This document shows, piece after piece, positions 1 to 6,622 of a DNA stretch of 7,477 nt. The notes under the pieces were generated by a model. It saw only the letters and a list, made by a program, of their open reading frames with translations. It ran no database searches and was not told where the DNA came from. Made by a program: the position numbers and the translations under genes. Position 1 is the stretch's first letter, and every line of letters begins with the position of its first letter. This stretch comes from Silvimonas sp. JCM 19000 (GTDB lineage Bacteria > Pseudomonadota > Gammaproteobacteria > Burkholderiales > Chitinibacteraceae): NCBI GenBank assembly GCA_001313065.1, contig BBFD01000201.1:1-7477 (forward strand). The letters run 5' to 3'.

Positions 1-461
1 TTGGCGAAAGCGTGGCGCGGGGCATGGTGGCGGCGCGCCTGGGCGGGCCACGGCGGATTGCGGTGGCGGGCACGCCGGATTACCTGGCGCGCTACGGCCG
101 TCCGCAGACGCCCGAGGATCTGCAGCACCATGACTGCCTGCATTACCGCTTTGTCAGCAGCGGCCGTTTATACGCCTGGGAATTCAGCCGCGACGGCCGC
201 GAATTTGAAATCGAGCTGGCTGGCCGCCTGGTTTACAACGATATCTACGATATGGTCGATGCCGCCCGCCGTGGACTGGGCCTGCTGCATATCACCGAAG
301 ACCTGATCGCCAGCGACGTGGCCGCCGGCACGTTGGAACGGGTGCTGGAAAGCTGGTGCGCGCCCTTCCCCGGCTTTTATCTGTACTACCCGCATCGCGC
401 ACAAATGCCGCGCAAATTGCGCGTGTTTATCGACTGGTTTCAAAGCCGCAACAACGGTTGA
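1..461 (+). CDS. LysR-type transcriptional regulator, C-terminal part (5' truncated by window edge)
   Basis: This is the end of the effector-binding domain of a LysR-family regulator. Reading starts at base 3, already inside the gene (G-E-S-V-A-R-G-M), so the TTG at base 1 is not a start. About 152 residues are present, roughly half of a normal 300-aa member. Visible family marks are the GES-VARG-MVAARLG segment near the domain hinge, the RIAVAGTPDYLARYGRPQTPEDL segment (a 'pieces of the substrate-binding fold' pattern typical of the DmlR/AaeR-like LysR group), a DMVDAARRGLGLLHI stretch, and a C-terminal PRKLRVFIDWF helix. The DNA-binding half lies upstream of the window, so no target can be inferred. 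It is the only larger gene here with no visible frame break. It ends at TGA 459-461 and converges on the chemoreceptor gene. The family assignment is firm; the ligand is unknown. Confidence 0.9.
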   Translation, partial: GESVARGMVAARLGGPRRIAVAGTPDYLARYGRPQTPEDLQHHDCLHYRFVSSGRLYAWEFSRDGREFEIELAGRLVYNDIYDMVDAARRGLGLLHITEDLIASDVAAGTLERVLESWCAPFPGFYLYYPHRAQMPRKLRVFIDWFQSRNNG

Positions 462-466
462 ATGCA

Positions 467-492
467 ACAAAGGCGCTGTGCAGCGCCTTTGT
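467..492. terminator. Bidirectional hairpin terminator between convergent genes
   Basis: Two perfect 12-base arms, ACAAAGGCGCTG and CAGCGCCTTTGT, are separated by TG. The arms end in AAA/TTT runs, so both strands get a GC-rich stem with a short U run at the base. It lies directly after the LysR stop and 25 bases before the stop of the opposing chemoreceptor gene, where a shared terminator is expected. Confidence 0.75.
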
Positions 493-517
493 GCTTGCCG
501 TGTTCATCCCAGCGCAT

Positions 518-2134
518 TTACAGGCGGAACTTGCCCACCATCTGGTTAAGACGTTGCGCCACCAACTCGATCTCGCCCGCCGTATCGGTAGCACGATGGA
601 TCGAAGCGGTGGTTTCTTCCACCATTTGCGAAATTTCTTCGACGCGGCCCGCGATGCTGTTGCTGGCCTCGCTTTGTTCACGCGTGGCGGTGGCCATTTC
701 GTTCAGGCGTGCCAGCGTGGCTTCGGCGCCAGCATGAATGCGTTGCAGCGATTCGGCCACGTGCTGCGCCATTTCAACGCCATGCTGCACTTGCGGCAGC
801 GCCTCATCCATCACGGTGACCACCGAATCGGTTTCGGATTGCACGGCGGTCAGCATCTTCTCGATATCCACCGTGGCACTGCTGGTGCGCTCAGCCAGTT
901 TGCGCACTTCATCGGCCACCACCGCAAAGCCACGGCCTTGCTCGCCCGCGCGGGCCGCTTCGATGGCCGCGTTCAGCGCCAGCAAATTGGTTTGCCCGGC
1001 AATCTCTTTGATGACGGCGGCGATACTGGAAATCTCGCGCGCTTTGGCATCCAGATCACGGATCTGGCCCGAGGCGCGTGACACGCTGCCCGCGATATGC
1101 CCCATGCGGACGAAGCCAGATTGACCTGGCCGACGCCTTCGCCCGCCAGTTCGGTGGCCATGCGCGAGGTCTGCTCGGCATCGCCGGTGTTGTCGGAAAT
1201 ATGGTTGATGCTGACGGTCAGCTCTTGCATTGCCGCAGCCATGGTCGAGGTCGAATCCGTCTGACGCCCGGCGGCAACCGAAATCTCGCGGCTCGAGGTG
1301 GCGATTTGCGACGCGTTTTGCTCCAGCTGGCGCGCATCACGGGCGATCTCGCTCATTACGCTGCCCAGCGTGGTCTGCATGCGTTCAACTTCGCCCAGTA
1401 TGCTACCCGGCCGCGCCCGACCGCTGTTGCCGCTCTGCACCAGGTCACCCGAAGCCACGCGCGTGACCAGCTTGACCACCTGATCCGGTTCACCGCCCAA
1501 GGTCAGCACCAGCTGGCGTACGGCATAGATCAGCACTGCGCCGATAATGGCGGCCAGAATCAGACACACGATCACCTGCCAGCGCGCATTGCTCCAGAAG
1601 CGGGCATCGGCTTCGGCAAAGCTGATGCCGCTCCCCACCACCCAACCCCATTTGGCGTGCGTACCGCCACCGACAACAGGTCGACCACCTTGCCGTCGCG
1701 TTTGGAATCCCACCAGTACTCAGTCAGCGCACCGCCAGATTTATCCAGCGCCGCCGCAGCAATCGCGCCTACGCTATTGCCTTTGGAATCCTTGAAGTCA
1801 TTAAAACTGGTGCCATGCAATTGCGGATCGAGCGGCGTGGCCACAAACACCAGTTTGTCGTCGGTGACATAAACGTATTCCGAGTCGTGGTATTTGTTTT
1901 CGCGCAAGATCTGCGTAGCGACCGCCTTGGCATCGGCCTCGCTCATCTTGCCGCTGGCGGCCACATTTTCCAGCTGCACGATGGTGTTGTAAGTGGTTTT
2001 GACCAGTTGGGTAATGCGCGCATGGTTATCGGTATTGCTGGCCGTACGCAGCACGTACAGGCCCACCAGCATGGTGCCTAGCAAGAACACCAGCACCAGC
2101 ACTGTAAGCTCCACGCCTTTTGTTTTAACGTCAT
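518..2134 (-). CDS. Methyl-accepting chemotaxis protein with periplasmic sCache domain (frame broken three times)
   Basis: This is a transmembrane chemoreceptor that passes ligand signals to CheA/CheW. In order it has TM1 ([20 protein letters not shown], about residues 8-30), a single-Cache periplasmic domain ([30 protein letters not shown]), TM2 ([19 protein letters not shown], about 184-205), a short HAMP-like linker, and the cytoplasmic coiled coil with the hairpin tip [20 protein letters not shown] followed by [17 protein letters not shown]. There is no C-terminal CheR-binding pentapeptide. I place the start at ATG 2134 because AGGGGAA (2141-2147) sits 6 bases upstream; this gives M-T-L-K near the N-terminus. 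Three one-base losses are inferred: in the two A4 runs around 2115-2127, near 1667-1670 (joins DLLSV to GGTHAKWGW), and near 1104-1110 (joins QVNLASS to MGHIAGSV). The corrected length is about 539 aa, normal for the family. The ligand is unknown. Confidence 0.9.
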
Positions 2135-2182
2135 GACCATTTCCCCTGAGTTTGCTTGCAGCTTTCTGTGAGCGTTATTGCC

Positions 2183-2209
2183 GTAACGGCTGGTCAGCAA
2201 TATGACTGA
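2183..2209 (-). promoter_or_regulatory. Candidate sigma-28 (FliA) promoter for the chemoreceptor gene
   Basis: On the minus strand TCAG (2209-2206) is followed after exactly 15 bases by GCCGTTAC (2190-2183). The -10 box matches the FliA consensus GCCGATAA at six of eight bases; the -35 matches TAAA at only two of four. It lies about 50 bases before the proposed ATG at 2134. Chemoreceptor genes are commonly FliA-dependent, which is why I list a weak match. Confidence 0.3.
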
Positions 2210-2764
2210 TCAATGACAAATTGAGAATCCCCCGTGCGCCATTTGTGCGCAGCAGCCGCACCACAACAGCGCCCTCACCCGCCCGCATTCGCCTGTTGTT
2301 TTTTCGCGGTAACGTGCCAGCGAGGTACGCGCCTGCTGGCGTATGGCCGCTTGCACCGGCGGCAGCCAGCCCAGCAGCAAGCCTTTAACGCCCAGCGCCT
2401 GGCGCGCCCAGCGATACAGATCAAAGCGGTCTTCATGCGTGGCAATGCGGCCGTCGGCAAAGCTGAAACGCGCGTGCACGCGATTGACCACGCGCCGTCC
2501 CGTCTGACTAAAGCGGTAAACCGCCACCCAATCGACCTGAGCACCGTGTTCGTCGGCGTCGATTTCGCCAAAGGTTAAAGAAAAGTCTTCAGCGCGCGTG
2601 GTCAGCATTTGCCACATGGCTGCGATTTCGTCGCCATGCAAAGTGCCAAACGCCGGATCGCTAAATACCGCGTCCCGGTTGTAACAGGCGGCCATGCTGC
2701 GTGCGTCGCGTTGTTGAAAAGCCAGATAGAACTGGCGGATTAAATCGGTATGCGGATGAGCCAT
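2210..2764 (-). CDS. NTF2-like / SnoaL-like fold protein (C-terminus probably out of frame)
   Basis: This is a small alpha+beta barrel protein of the nuclear transport factor 2 superfamily. The sequence shows the typical N-terminal helix (D-L-I-R-Q-F-Y-L-A-F-Q-Q-R-D), the YNRDAVFSDPAFGTLHGDEI strand-turn segment, F-S-L-T-F-G-E-I-D-A-D, RVVNRVHARFSFADGRIATH, and the closing D-R-F-D-L-Y-R-W-A-R-Q-A-L-G pattern followed by a GWLPPVQAAIRQQAR helix. Such proteins are annotated only as 'nuclear transport factor 2 family'; no reaction can be inferred. The open frame gives 184 aa, but the family normally ends soon after this helix. Dropping one A from the A6 run at 2299-2304 (T on the plus strand) gives R-E-K-Q-Q-A-N-A-G-G and a stop at 2275, about 163 aa. 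The last 30 or so residues of the open frame (with G-C-C-A-Q-M-A-H-G) are therefore probably spurious. A possible -10 (TATAAC) lies about 20 bases upstream of ATG 2764. Confidence 0.8.
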   Translation of the reverse strand: MAHPHTDLIRQFYLAFQQRDARSMAACYNRDAVFSDPAFGTLHGDEIAAMWQMLTTRAEDFSLTFGEIDADEHGAQVDWVAVYRFSQTGRRVVNRVHARFSFADGRIATHEDRFDLYRWARQALGVKGLLLGWLPPVQAAIRQQARTSLARYREKTTGECGRVRALLWCGCCAQMAHGGFSICH

Positions 2765-2874
2765 TACAGAATCTGGGTTATAAGTATGCGTACAGCATAG
2801 TCGATCAACGGTGCCGCGCGAGCGCGGGCGCGTGTTTGATCTGTTCCGCTTTTGAACGGGCCGTCTTGAGCGTC

Positions 2875-3768
2875 ATGAATCTCGATCCCAAACAAACCGA
2901 TGCATTGCGCGCCGTGGTGGAAAGCGGCAGCTTTGAGCAAGCCGCGCAGGCCTTGTTTTTTAACGCCGTCGGCCGTGTCACAGCGCGTACGGGCGCTGGA
3001 AATCCGCATCGGCAGCGCCTTGTTGCTGCGCACCCGGCCGGTGCGGGCCACGCAGACCGGACAACGCCTGCTGCAATATCTGCGCCGCGTGGCTTTGCTG
3101 CAGCACGATCTGGACGATGAACTCAATCAGCCGGGCAGGCGCCGTTGTCGATCAGCGTGGCGGTCAACGCCGATAGCCTGGCCACCTGGTTTATGCCAGC
3201 GCTGGGGCAATTGGCCAGCCAGCATCGCATCTTGCTCGATCTGATCGTCGACGATCAGGAACATACCTATGAAGTGCTGGAATCGGGCATGGCCATCGGC
3301 TGCGTCAGCACGCAAGCCAAAGCCATGAAAGGCTGTTTTGCCGCAGCGCTGGGCAGCATGCAGTATCGGCTGGTGGCCACGCCCGCCTTTGCCGCGCAAT
3401 GGTTTGCCGACGGCCTGAACCGCAATGCCGCCCGCGTGGCGCCGGTGGTGGCACAAACGCATAAAGATGAATTACAGGCGGCGTTTCTCAAAAAAAACAT
3501 CTGGGCCTGCCGCCACGCAGCTATCCCTGTCATTACGTGCCAGCACCGAGCCGCAACGCAGCGCCATCGCGGCGGGCATAGCTACGGCATGCTGCCGCAA
3601 CGCCTGATCGGCCCCGCACTGGATGCGGGTAGCCTGGTCGATTTAGCACCCGCGCACACGGCTGAGGTGGCGTTGTTCTGGCATGCGTGGCAGGTGCAAT
3701 CGCCGCGGCTGGAGGCGCTATCCAGCCAGTTTGTGGCGCGCGCGCAGGCTTTGTTGGCGCAACCATAA
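2875..3768 (+). CDS. argP: ArgP-like LysR-type regulator (frame broken about five times)
   Basis: This is a LysR-family regulator of the ArgP (IciA) type, which in E. coli senses lysine and arginine. The N-terminal winged helix-turn-helix is MNLDPKQTDALRAVVESGSF then E-Q-A-A-Q-A-L-F-L-T-P-S-A-V-S-Q-R-V-R-A-L-E. The effector domain opens with LSISVAVNADSLATWFMPAL, nearly identical to the E. coli ArgP segment LSLAVNADSLATW as I remember it; later L-P-P-R-S-Y-P-C-H also matches. Breaks: an extra T in T6 2956-2961; a missing G at 3133-3135; an indel in A8 3490-3497; a missing base at 3540-3541; a missing base near 3579. Corrected length is 297-298 aa against 297 for E. coli ArgP. A naive caller would see a 207-aa fragment from 3145. 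The start ATG 2875 has only a weak Shine-Dalgarno. No lysine/arginine exporter gene lies beside it. It diverges from the NTF2-like gene and its stop is 6 bases from that of sdaA. Confidence 0.85.
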
Positions 3769-3774
3769 GCGCGC

Positions 3775-5172
3775 TCAGCACTCGACGATATTTACCGGCA
3801 CTTCCACCACATTGATCGCCAGACCGCCGCGCGCGGTTTCTTTGTATTTGCTATGCATGTCGCGACCGGTGTCGCGCATGGTTTTGATCACGCGATCGAG
3901 CGAAACAAAATGGCTGCCGTCACCGCGCAAGGCCATGCGCGCGGCATTGATCGCCTTGATGGCGGCCATGGCATTGCGCTCGATGCACGGCACCTGCACC
4001 AGGCCACCCACCGGATCACAGGTCAGGCCGAGGTTATGTTCCATTGCGATTTCGGCGGCGTTTTCCACTTGCTGCGGCGTACCGCCCATGACCTCGGTCA
4101 GAGCCCCCGCCGCCATCGAACAGGCCGAACCCACTTCGCCTGGCAGCCCACCTCGGCACCAGAAATCGACGCGTTAAGCTTGAACAGGATGCCGATGGCG
4201 CCCGCCGTCAGCATGAAGCGCACGATGCCAGCCTCGTTGGCGCCGGCACAAAGCGGGCGTAGTAATGCATCACCGCAGGGATGATGCCGGCCGCGCCATT
4301 GGTGGGTGCCGTAACCACACGGCCACCGGCGGCGTTTTCTTCATTAACCGCCAGCGCGTACAGATTGACCCAGTCCAGCACGGTGAGCGGATCGCTCAGC
4401 GCGGCCTCGGGTCGGGCCAGCAACTGGCGATACAAATCAGGCGCACGCCGCCGCACTTTCATGCCGCCAGGCAAAATACCGTCGCGCTCACAGCCGCGCA
4501 CCACGCAGGCCTGCATCACGCGCCAGATTTCCAGCAATTGCGTGTGGACAGCAGCCTCGTCGCGCCAGGCCAGTTCGTTCTGCAACATGATTTCGCTAAT
4601 GCTCAAACCGTATTGCTGGCACAGCGCCAGCAACTCGGCGGCGCTTTTGAAGGCATGGCGCAAGCTGGTGGCACCGGGCGGACTGAACCGGCGGCCACGG
4701 CGGCCTCATCCACCACAAAGCCACCACCGACGGAATAGAAGGCACGTTGCGCGAGCACCGCGCCATCGGCCGCCAGCGCATAAAAAAATCATGCCGTTCG
4801 GGTGATAGGGCAAGGATTTACGCTTGTGCAGAATCAGATCGCTGGCTTCATCAAACGGCAGCGGCTGCAGCCCAAGCAGGCTGAGCCGGCGTTGCGCACG
4901 GATTTGCTCGATCAGCCCCGGCACATGATCGGGATCAATCTGGTCGGGTGCATGGCCGAGCAGGCCCAACAACACCGCCACATCCGAGCCGTGGCCCTTG
5001 CCGGTAGCACCGAGCGAACCAAACAACTCGGCCCGCAGCCGCGCCACCTGCCCCAGCACGCCGTCGCGTTGCAGACGCTGCGCAAATTGTCGGGCGGCGC
5101 GCATGGGCCCCACGGTGTGTGAACTGGAGGGCCGATGCCGATCTTGAACAAATCGAAAACGCTGATAGCCAT
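3775..5172 (-). CDS. sdaA: L-serine dehydratase (L-serine ammonia-lyase), iron-sulfur, single chain (frame broken five times)
   Basis: The enzyme deaminates L-serine to pyruvate and ammonia with a [4Fe-4S] cluster (EC 4.3.1.17) in the cytoplasm. Reconstructed from ATG 5172: [15 protein letters not shown], the signature [55 protein letters not shown], then [12 protein letters not shown] and [16 protein letters not shown]. The presumed cluster cysteines are near residues 344, 386 and 397, and the protein ends in Cys (VNIVEC). Breaks: a missing T beside 5128 (destroys SSSHT in the raw frame), an extra base in A7 4782-4788, and one missing base each at 4676-4678, 4243-4244 and 4139-4140. The net +3 gives exactly 467 codons, 466 aa; known homologues are about 455-460. 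The start follows the family (M-I-S-L-F-D-M-F in E. coli) although no good ribosome site precedes it. Confidence 0.93.
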
Positions 5173-5247
5173 GCGCGCGCCGTTATCAGAATGGGATCGG
5201 CGGCAGCGTGGCCCGCGCACTGGATAGCGTCAACCTGCCAACAACCC

Positions 5248-5274
5248 TTACATCAATTGATACCTGGCCGATAC
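5248..5274 (+). promoter_or_regulatory. Candidate sigma-28 (FliA) promoter for the FlxA-like gene
   Basis: GCCGATAC (5267-5274) matches seven of eight bases of the FliA -10 consensus GCCGATAA. Fifteen bases upstream is TTAC (5248-5251) in the -35 position, two of four against TAAA. A start near 5281 would leave a leader of about 90 bases before ATG 5370. The gene behind it belongs to a family known in E. coli as FliA-regulated, which raises the prior. Confidence 0.45.
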
Positions 5275-5338
5275 ATTTATGCGCCAAACCGACAAACGCG
5301 CGATACATGGCACCGGTTTAATGTGCAGTGCAGAAGTT

Positions 5339-5353
5339 CGCCCACGGTGGGCG
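5339..5353. repeat. Perfect short inverted repeat in the flxA leader
   Basis: CGCCCAC and GTGGGCG are perfect complements around a single G. The repeat ends 4 bases before the GGAGGG ribosome site (5358-5363) of the downstream gene. It could be an operator or a leader hairpin affecting ribosome access. There is no T run, so a terminator is unlikely. Confidence 0.5.
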
Positions 5354-5369
5354 TTCCGGAGGGTTCATC

Positions 5370-5743
5370 ATGGTTAGCGCAGTGTCGTCCAGCAATTTCA
5401 GCCTAGGCTCGCTTGTGTCATCCGCCTCGTCCGGCAGCAAAAAAAACGCCACGCAAGAAGCCGCGCTGGAGCGGCAACTGGCCGCGTTGGAAAAAAATCG
5501 CTGAGCAAGATTACGCAAAACAGCAGCGGCGCCGATCAGGACACCGTGGAAGCGCAAACGCGGCTGATCGAGCAACAGATCGAAGCGATCCAGCAGCAGA
5601 TCGCCGCGTTGCAGCAGCAAGATGCGGCGGCCAAGAGCAGCTCGGTAACCACCTCGACCAGCACCACCAGTGGCAATACCACGACCACCACCAGCATCAC
5701 CACCTCAACCAGCAACGCCAATCTGATCGACACCTATGTCTGA
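5370..5743 (+). CDS. FlxA-like flagellar-regulon protein (one frame break)
   Basis: This is a small protein of the FlxA-like family, whose E. coli member is expressed with the flagellar regulon but has no settled molecular role. ATG 5370 follows a strong GGAGGG site at 6 bases. The N-terminus is Ser-rich (MVSAVSSSNFSLGSLVSSAS). A coiled coil follows (E-A-A-L-E-R-Q-L-A-A-L-E, then TRLIEQQIEAIQQQIAALQQ), then a Ser/Thr-rich tail (residues about 90-115), ending in N-L-I-D-T-Y-V, close to the I-D-I-Y-V end I recall for E. coli FlxA. In the raw sequence the frame hits TGA 5506-5508 after A-L-E-K-N-R. Adding one A to the A7 run at 5491-5497 gives E-K-K-S-L-S-K-I-T-Q and an open frame to TGA 5741-5743, 124 aa. 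The coiled-coil part is also open from ATG 5546, which a naive caller may report as a 65-aa gene. Confidence 0.75.
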
Positions 5744-5749
5744 GCGGCG

Positions 5750-5768
5750 GGCACCGAATATCGGTGCC
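5750..5768 (+). terminator. Hairpin just after the FlxA-like gene
   Basis: GGCACCGA and TCGGTGCC are perfect 8-base arms around the loop ATA, six bases after the stop codon. Position and strength suggest a transcription end. However, the sequence after it (AGGCGGTGCGG) has no T run on either side, so it would be an atypical intrinsic terminator or only an RNA 3'-end stabiliser. Confidence 0.45.
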
Positions 5769-6187
5769 AGGCGGTGCGGTTGTTAATACTGGTATTGCCC
5801 GAGCCGGGCCGGATGCTGCGTTGCGCTGTGGCAGCAAGCAGCGGATGCCCGCGTGCGCTTGCCCTATCCACAGCGCCTGGCAACAATTTGCCAGCGGCAG
5901 CACTTACAAGTGGTATTGTTGCCGGCGCATCCCTTTGACGATAAACGGCATTCCAGTGCGCCGTTAATCGTTCTTTGCAATTCACGCGCAATAAAATTAA
6001 TCGCGGAATAGCCGTTTTTTGCTTATCTTCACAGAAATGCGGAATAGATCTGGCGCCATGCCTTATCAGCGTTTTCGCATTTACCCCGTCGCCTAAGGTG
6101 TATTGATCGGGATATTGGTCGGGTTTGCTTGAAATCATTGCAGCCCGCTGCAATCTCGCAGCAACAAAGAGGAACTTCTCTTTACCA
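5769..6187. other. Gene-poor stretch with a possible uncalled coding fragment
   Basis: No gene can be called with confidence. One plus-strand frame, open from 5787 to TAG 6009-6011, reads naturally (A-L-W-Q-Q-A-A-D-A-R-V-R-L-P-Y-P-Q-R-L-A, later V-V-L-L-P-A-H-P-F-D-D-K) but has no start codon and I do not recognise it. In a region with frequent frame breaks it may be the end of a damaged gene. Two sigma-28-like arrangements lie here on the plus strand: TAAA (5942-5945), 14 bases, GCCGTTAA (5960-5967); and TAAA (5992-5995), 15 bases, GCCGTTTT (6011-6018). From about 5970 the base composition becomes AT-richer, as in a non-coding leader. Confidence 0.4.
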
Positions 6188-6256
6188 ATGGTGCCGGATT
6201 ACAGGCCGCACACAGCGGCGCTGACGCACGTTATTCGAGAGATCTGGATTCCATGA
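6188..6256 (+). CDS. Possible 22-codon upstream ORF overlapping the next start (ATGA)
   Basis: ATG 6188 opens a frame of 22 codons (M-V-P-D-Y-R-P-H-T and so on, ending I-W-I-P). Its TGA at 6254-6256 overlaps the ATG at 6253 of the following gene as ATGA, the classic arrangement for translational coupling. An AGAGGAA sequence lies about 13 bases upstream, somewhat far for a ribosome site. It may instead be the frame-shifted N-terminus of the next gene, or chance. Confidence 0.25.
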   Translation: MVPDYRPHTAALTHVIREIWIP

Positions 6257-6519
6257 TTTATCCCGCATTACCCGAAGGCGTATTGCCTACTGATCACCCG
6301 TCCGTATTGTTTCTGACCCCCGCCGAACGCGAGAAAAGAAATGGTGCGCCCCAGGCCGATGCCGCTGCACCGGTCGATGCCATTACGCGCCGTATTCAAC
6401 GCCAGGCGGTGCGCCGCGAGATTCTGCTTAAAGTGACCGAGCGCGCCCGTTTTCTGGGCGATACGCCGGATCAATTGCTGGAATGGGTTTATCAACAAAT
6501 CCAGCCCACGCAGGTATAA
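6253..6519 (+). CDS. Small hypothetical protein, 88 aa
   Basis: I do not recognise this protein. It has a Pro-rich N-terminal part (MIYPALPEGVLPTDHPSVLF), a charged segment T-P-A-E-R-E-K-R, an Ala/Asp-rich linker, and a C-terminal half that should be mostly helical and basic (ITRRIQRQAVRREILLKVTE, then F-L-G-D-T-P-D-Q-L-L-E-W-V-Y-Q-Q-I). It has no signal peptide, membrane segment or cysteine, so a soluble cytoplasmic protein is likely. The codon pattern resembles its neighbours and the frame is unbroken from ATG to TAA 6517-6519. The ribosome site before ATG 6253 is poor, so coupling to the small ORF at 6188 or a start further upstream is possible. Its 3' end faces the minus-strand terminator at 6524-6543. 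Confidence 0.6.
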   Translation: MIYPALPEGVLPTDHPSVLFLTPAEREKRNGAPQADAAAPVDAITRRIQRQAVRREILLKVTERARFLGDTPDQLLEWVYQQIQPTQV

Positions 6520-6588
6520 AAAAAACCCCGCACTGGCGGGGTTGGAAATTTCCATTTTGTATTGCCTAAGCGTGCTAACGATCAGACG
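6517..6588 (-). ncRNA. Candidate small RNA, about 70 nt
   Basis: A minus-strand promoter at 6595-6622 would start transcription near 6587-6589, and a strong minus-strand intrinsic terminator ends near 6517. The piece between is too short for a gene and no open frame with a start fits inside it. It holds a perfect palindrome, GGAAATTTCC (6544-6553), directly before the terminator stem, so the RNA would have a short AT-centred stem followed by a GC stem and a U run, a common shape for bacterial small RNAs. Its 3' end touches the last codon of the opposing 88-aa gene. This is inferred purely from signals; no known RNA family is recognised. Confidence 0.35.
6524..6543 (-). terminator. Intrinsic terminator, functional for the minus strand
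   Basis: Perfect arms AACCCCGC and GCGGGGTT enclose a four-base loop. The long A run on the plus strand before the stem (6518-6525) becomes an eight-base T run after the stem on the minus strand. On the plus strand the stem is followed by GGAAATTTCC, not a T run, so termination of the 88-aa gene here would be weaker. Confidence 0.75.
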
Positions 6589-6594
6589 CGTCCG

Positions 6595-6622
6595 ATTATA
6601 AATGTTGCAGCGCAAGGTGCAA
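6595..6622 (-). promoter_or_regulatory. Candidate sigma-70 promoter reading leftward
   Basis: A perfect TATAAT -10 box (6600-6595 on the minus strand) is preceded after 16 bases by TTGCAC (6622-6617) at the -35 position. The -35 keeps the TTG core only. No annotated minus-strand gene lies downstream; the next signal is the terminator at 6524-6543. Confidence 0.45.

Noticed and set aside
356..1872. Long plus-strand open frames (about 241 and 264 codons) opposite the chemoreceptor gene
   Set aside because: They are antisense shadows of a clearly conserved chemoreceptor and give His/Arg-rich products with no family pattern.
3853..4805. Plus-strand open frames of about 140-175 codons opposite sdaA
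   Set aside because: They mirror the conserved dehydratase; products look compositionally biased and have no ribosome sites.
518..5508. Treating the broken genes as a pseudogene cluster
   Set aside because: Conserved residues are intact on both sides of every break, lengths are normal after correction, and unrelated genes are hit equally, which fits sequence error better than decay.
5413..5967. Plus-strand frame of 184 codons across the FlxA-like gene and beyond
   Set aside because: Its first half is the out-of-frame reading of the coiled coil and Thr tail (His/Gln-rich product); only the part after 5744 might matter and is reported separately.
5734..6153. Minus-strand frame of 139 codons in the gene-poor stretch
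   Set aside because: It overlaps the end of the FlxA-like gene, lacks a clear ribosome site and does not resemble any protein family I know.
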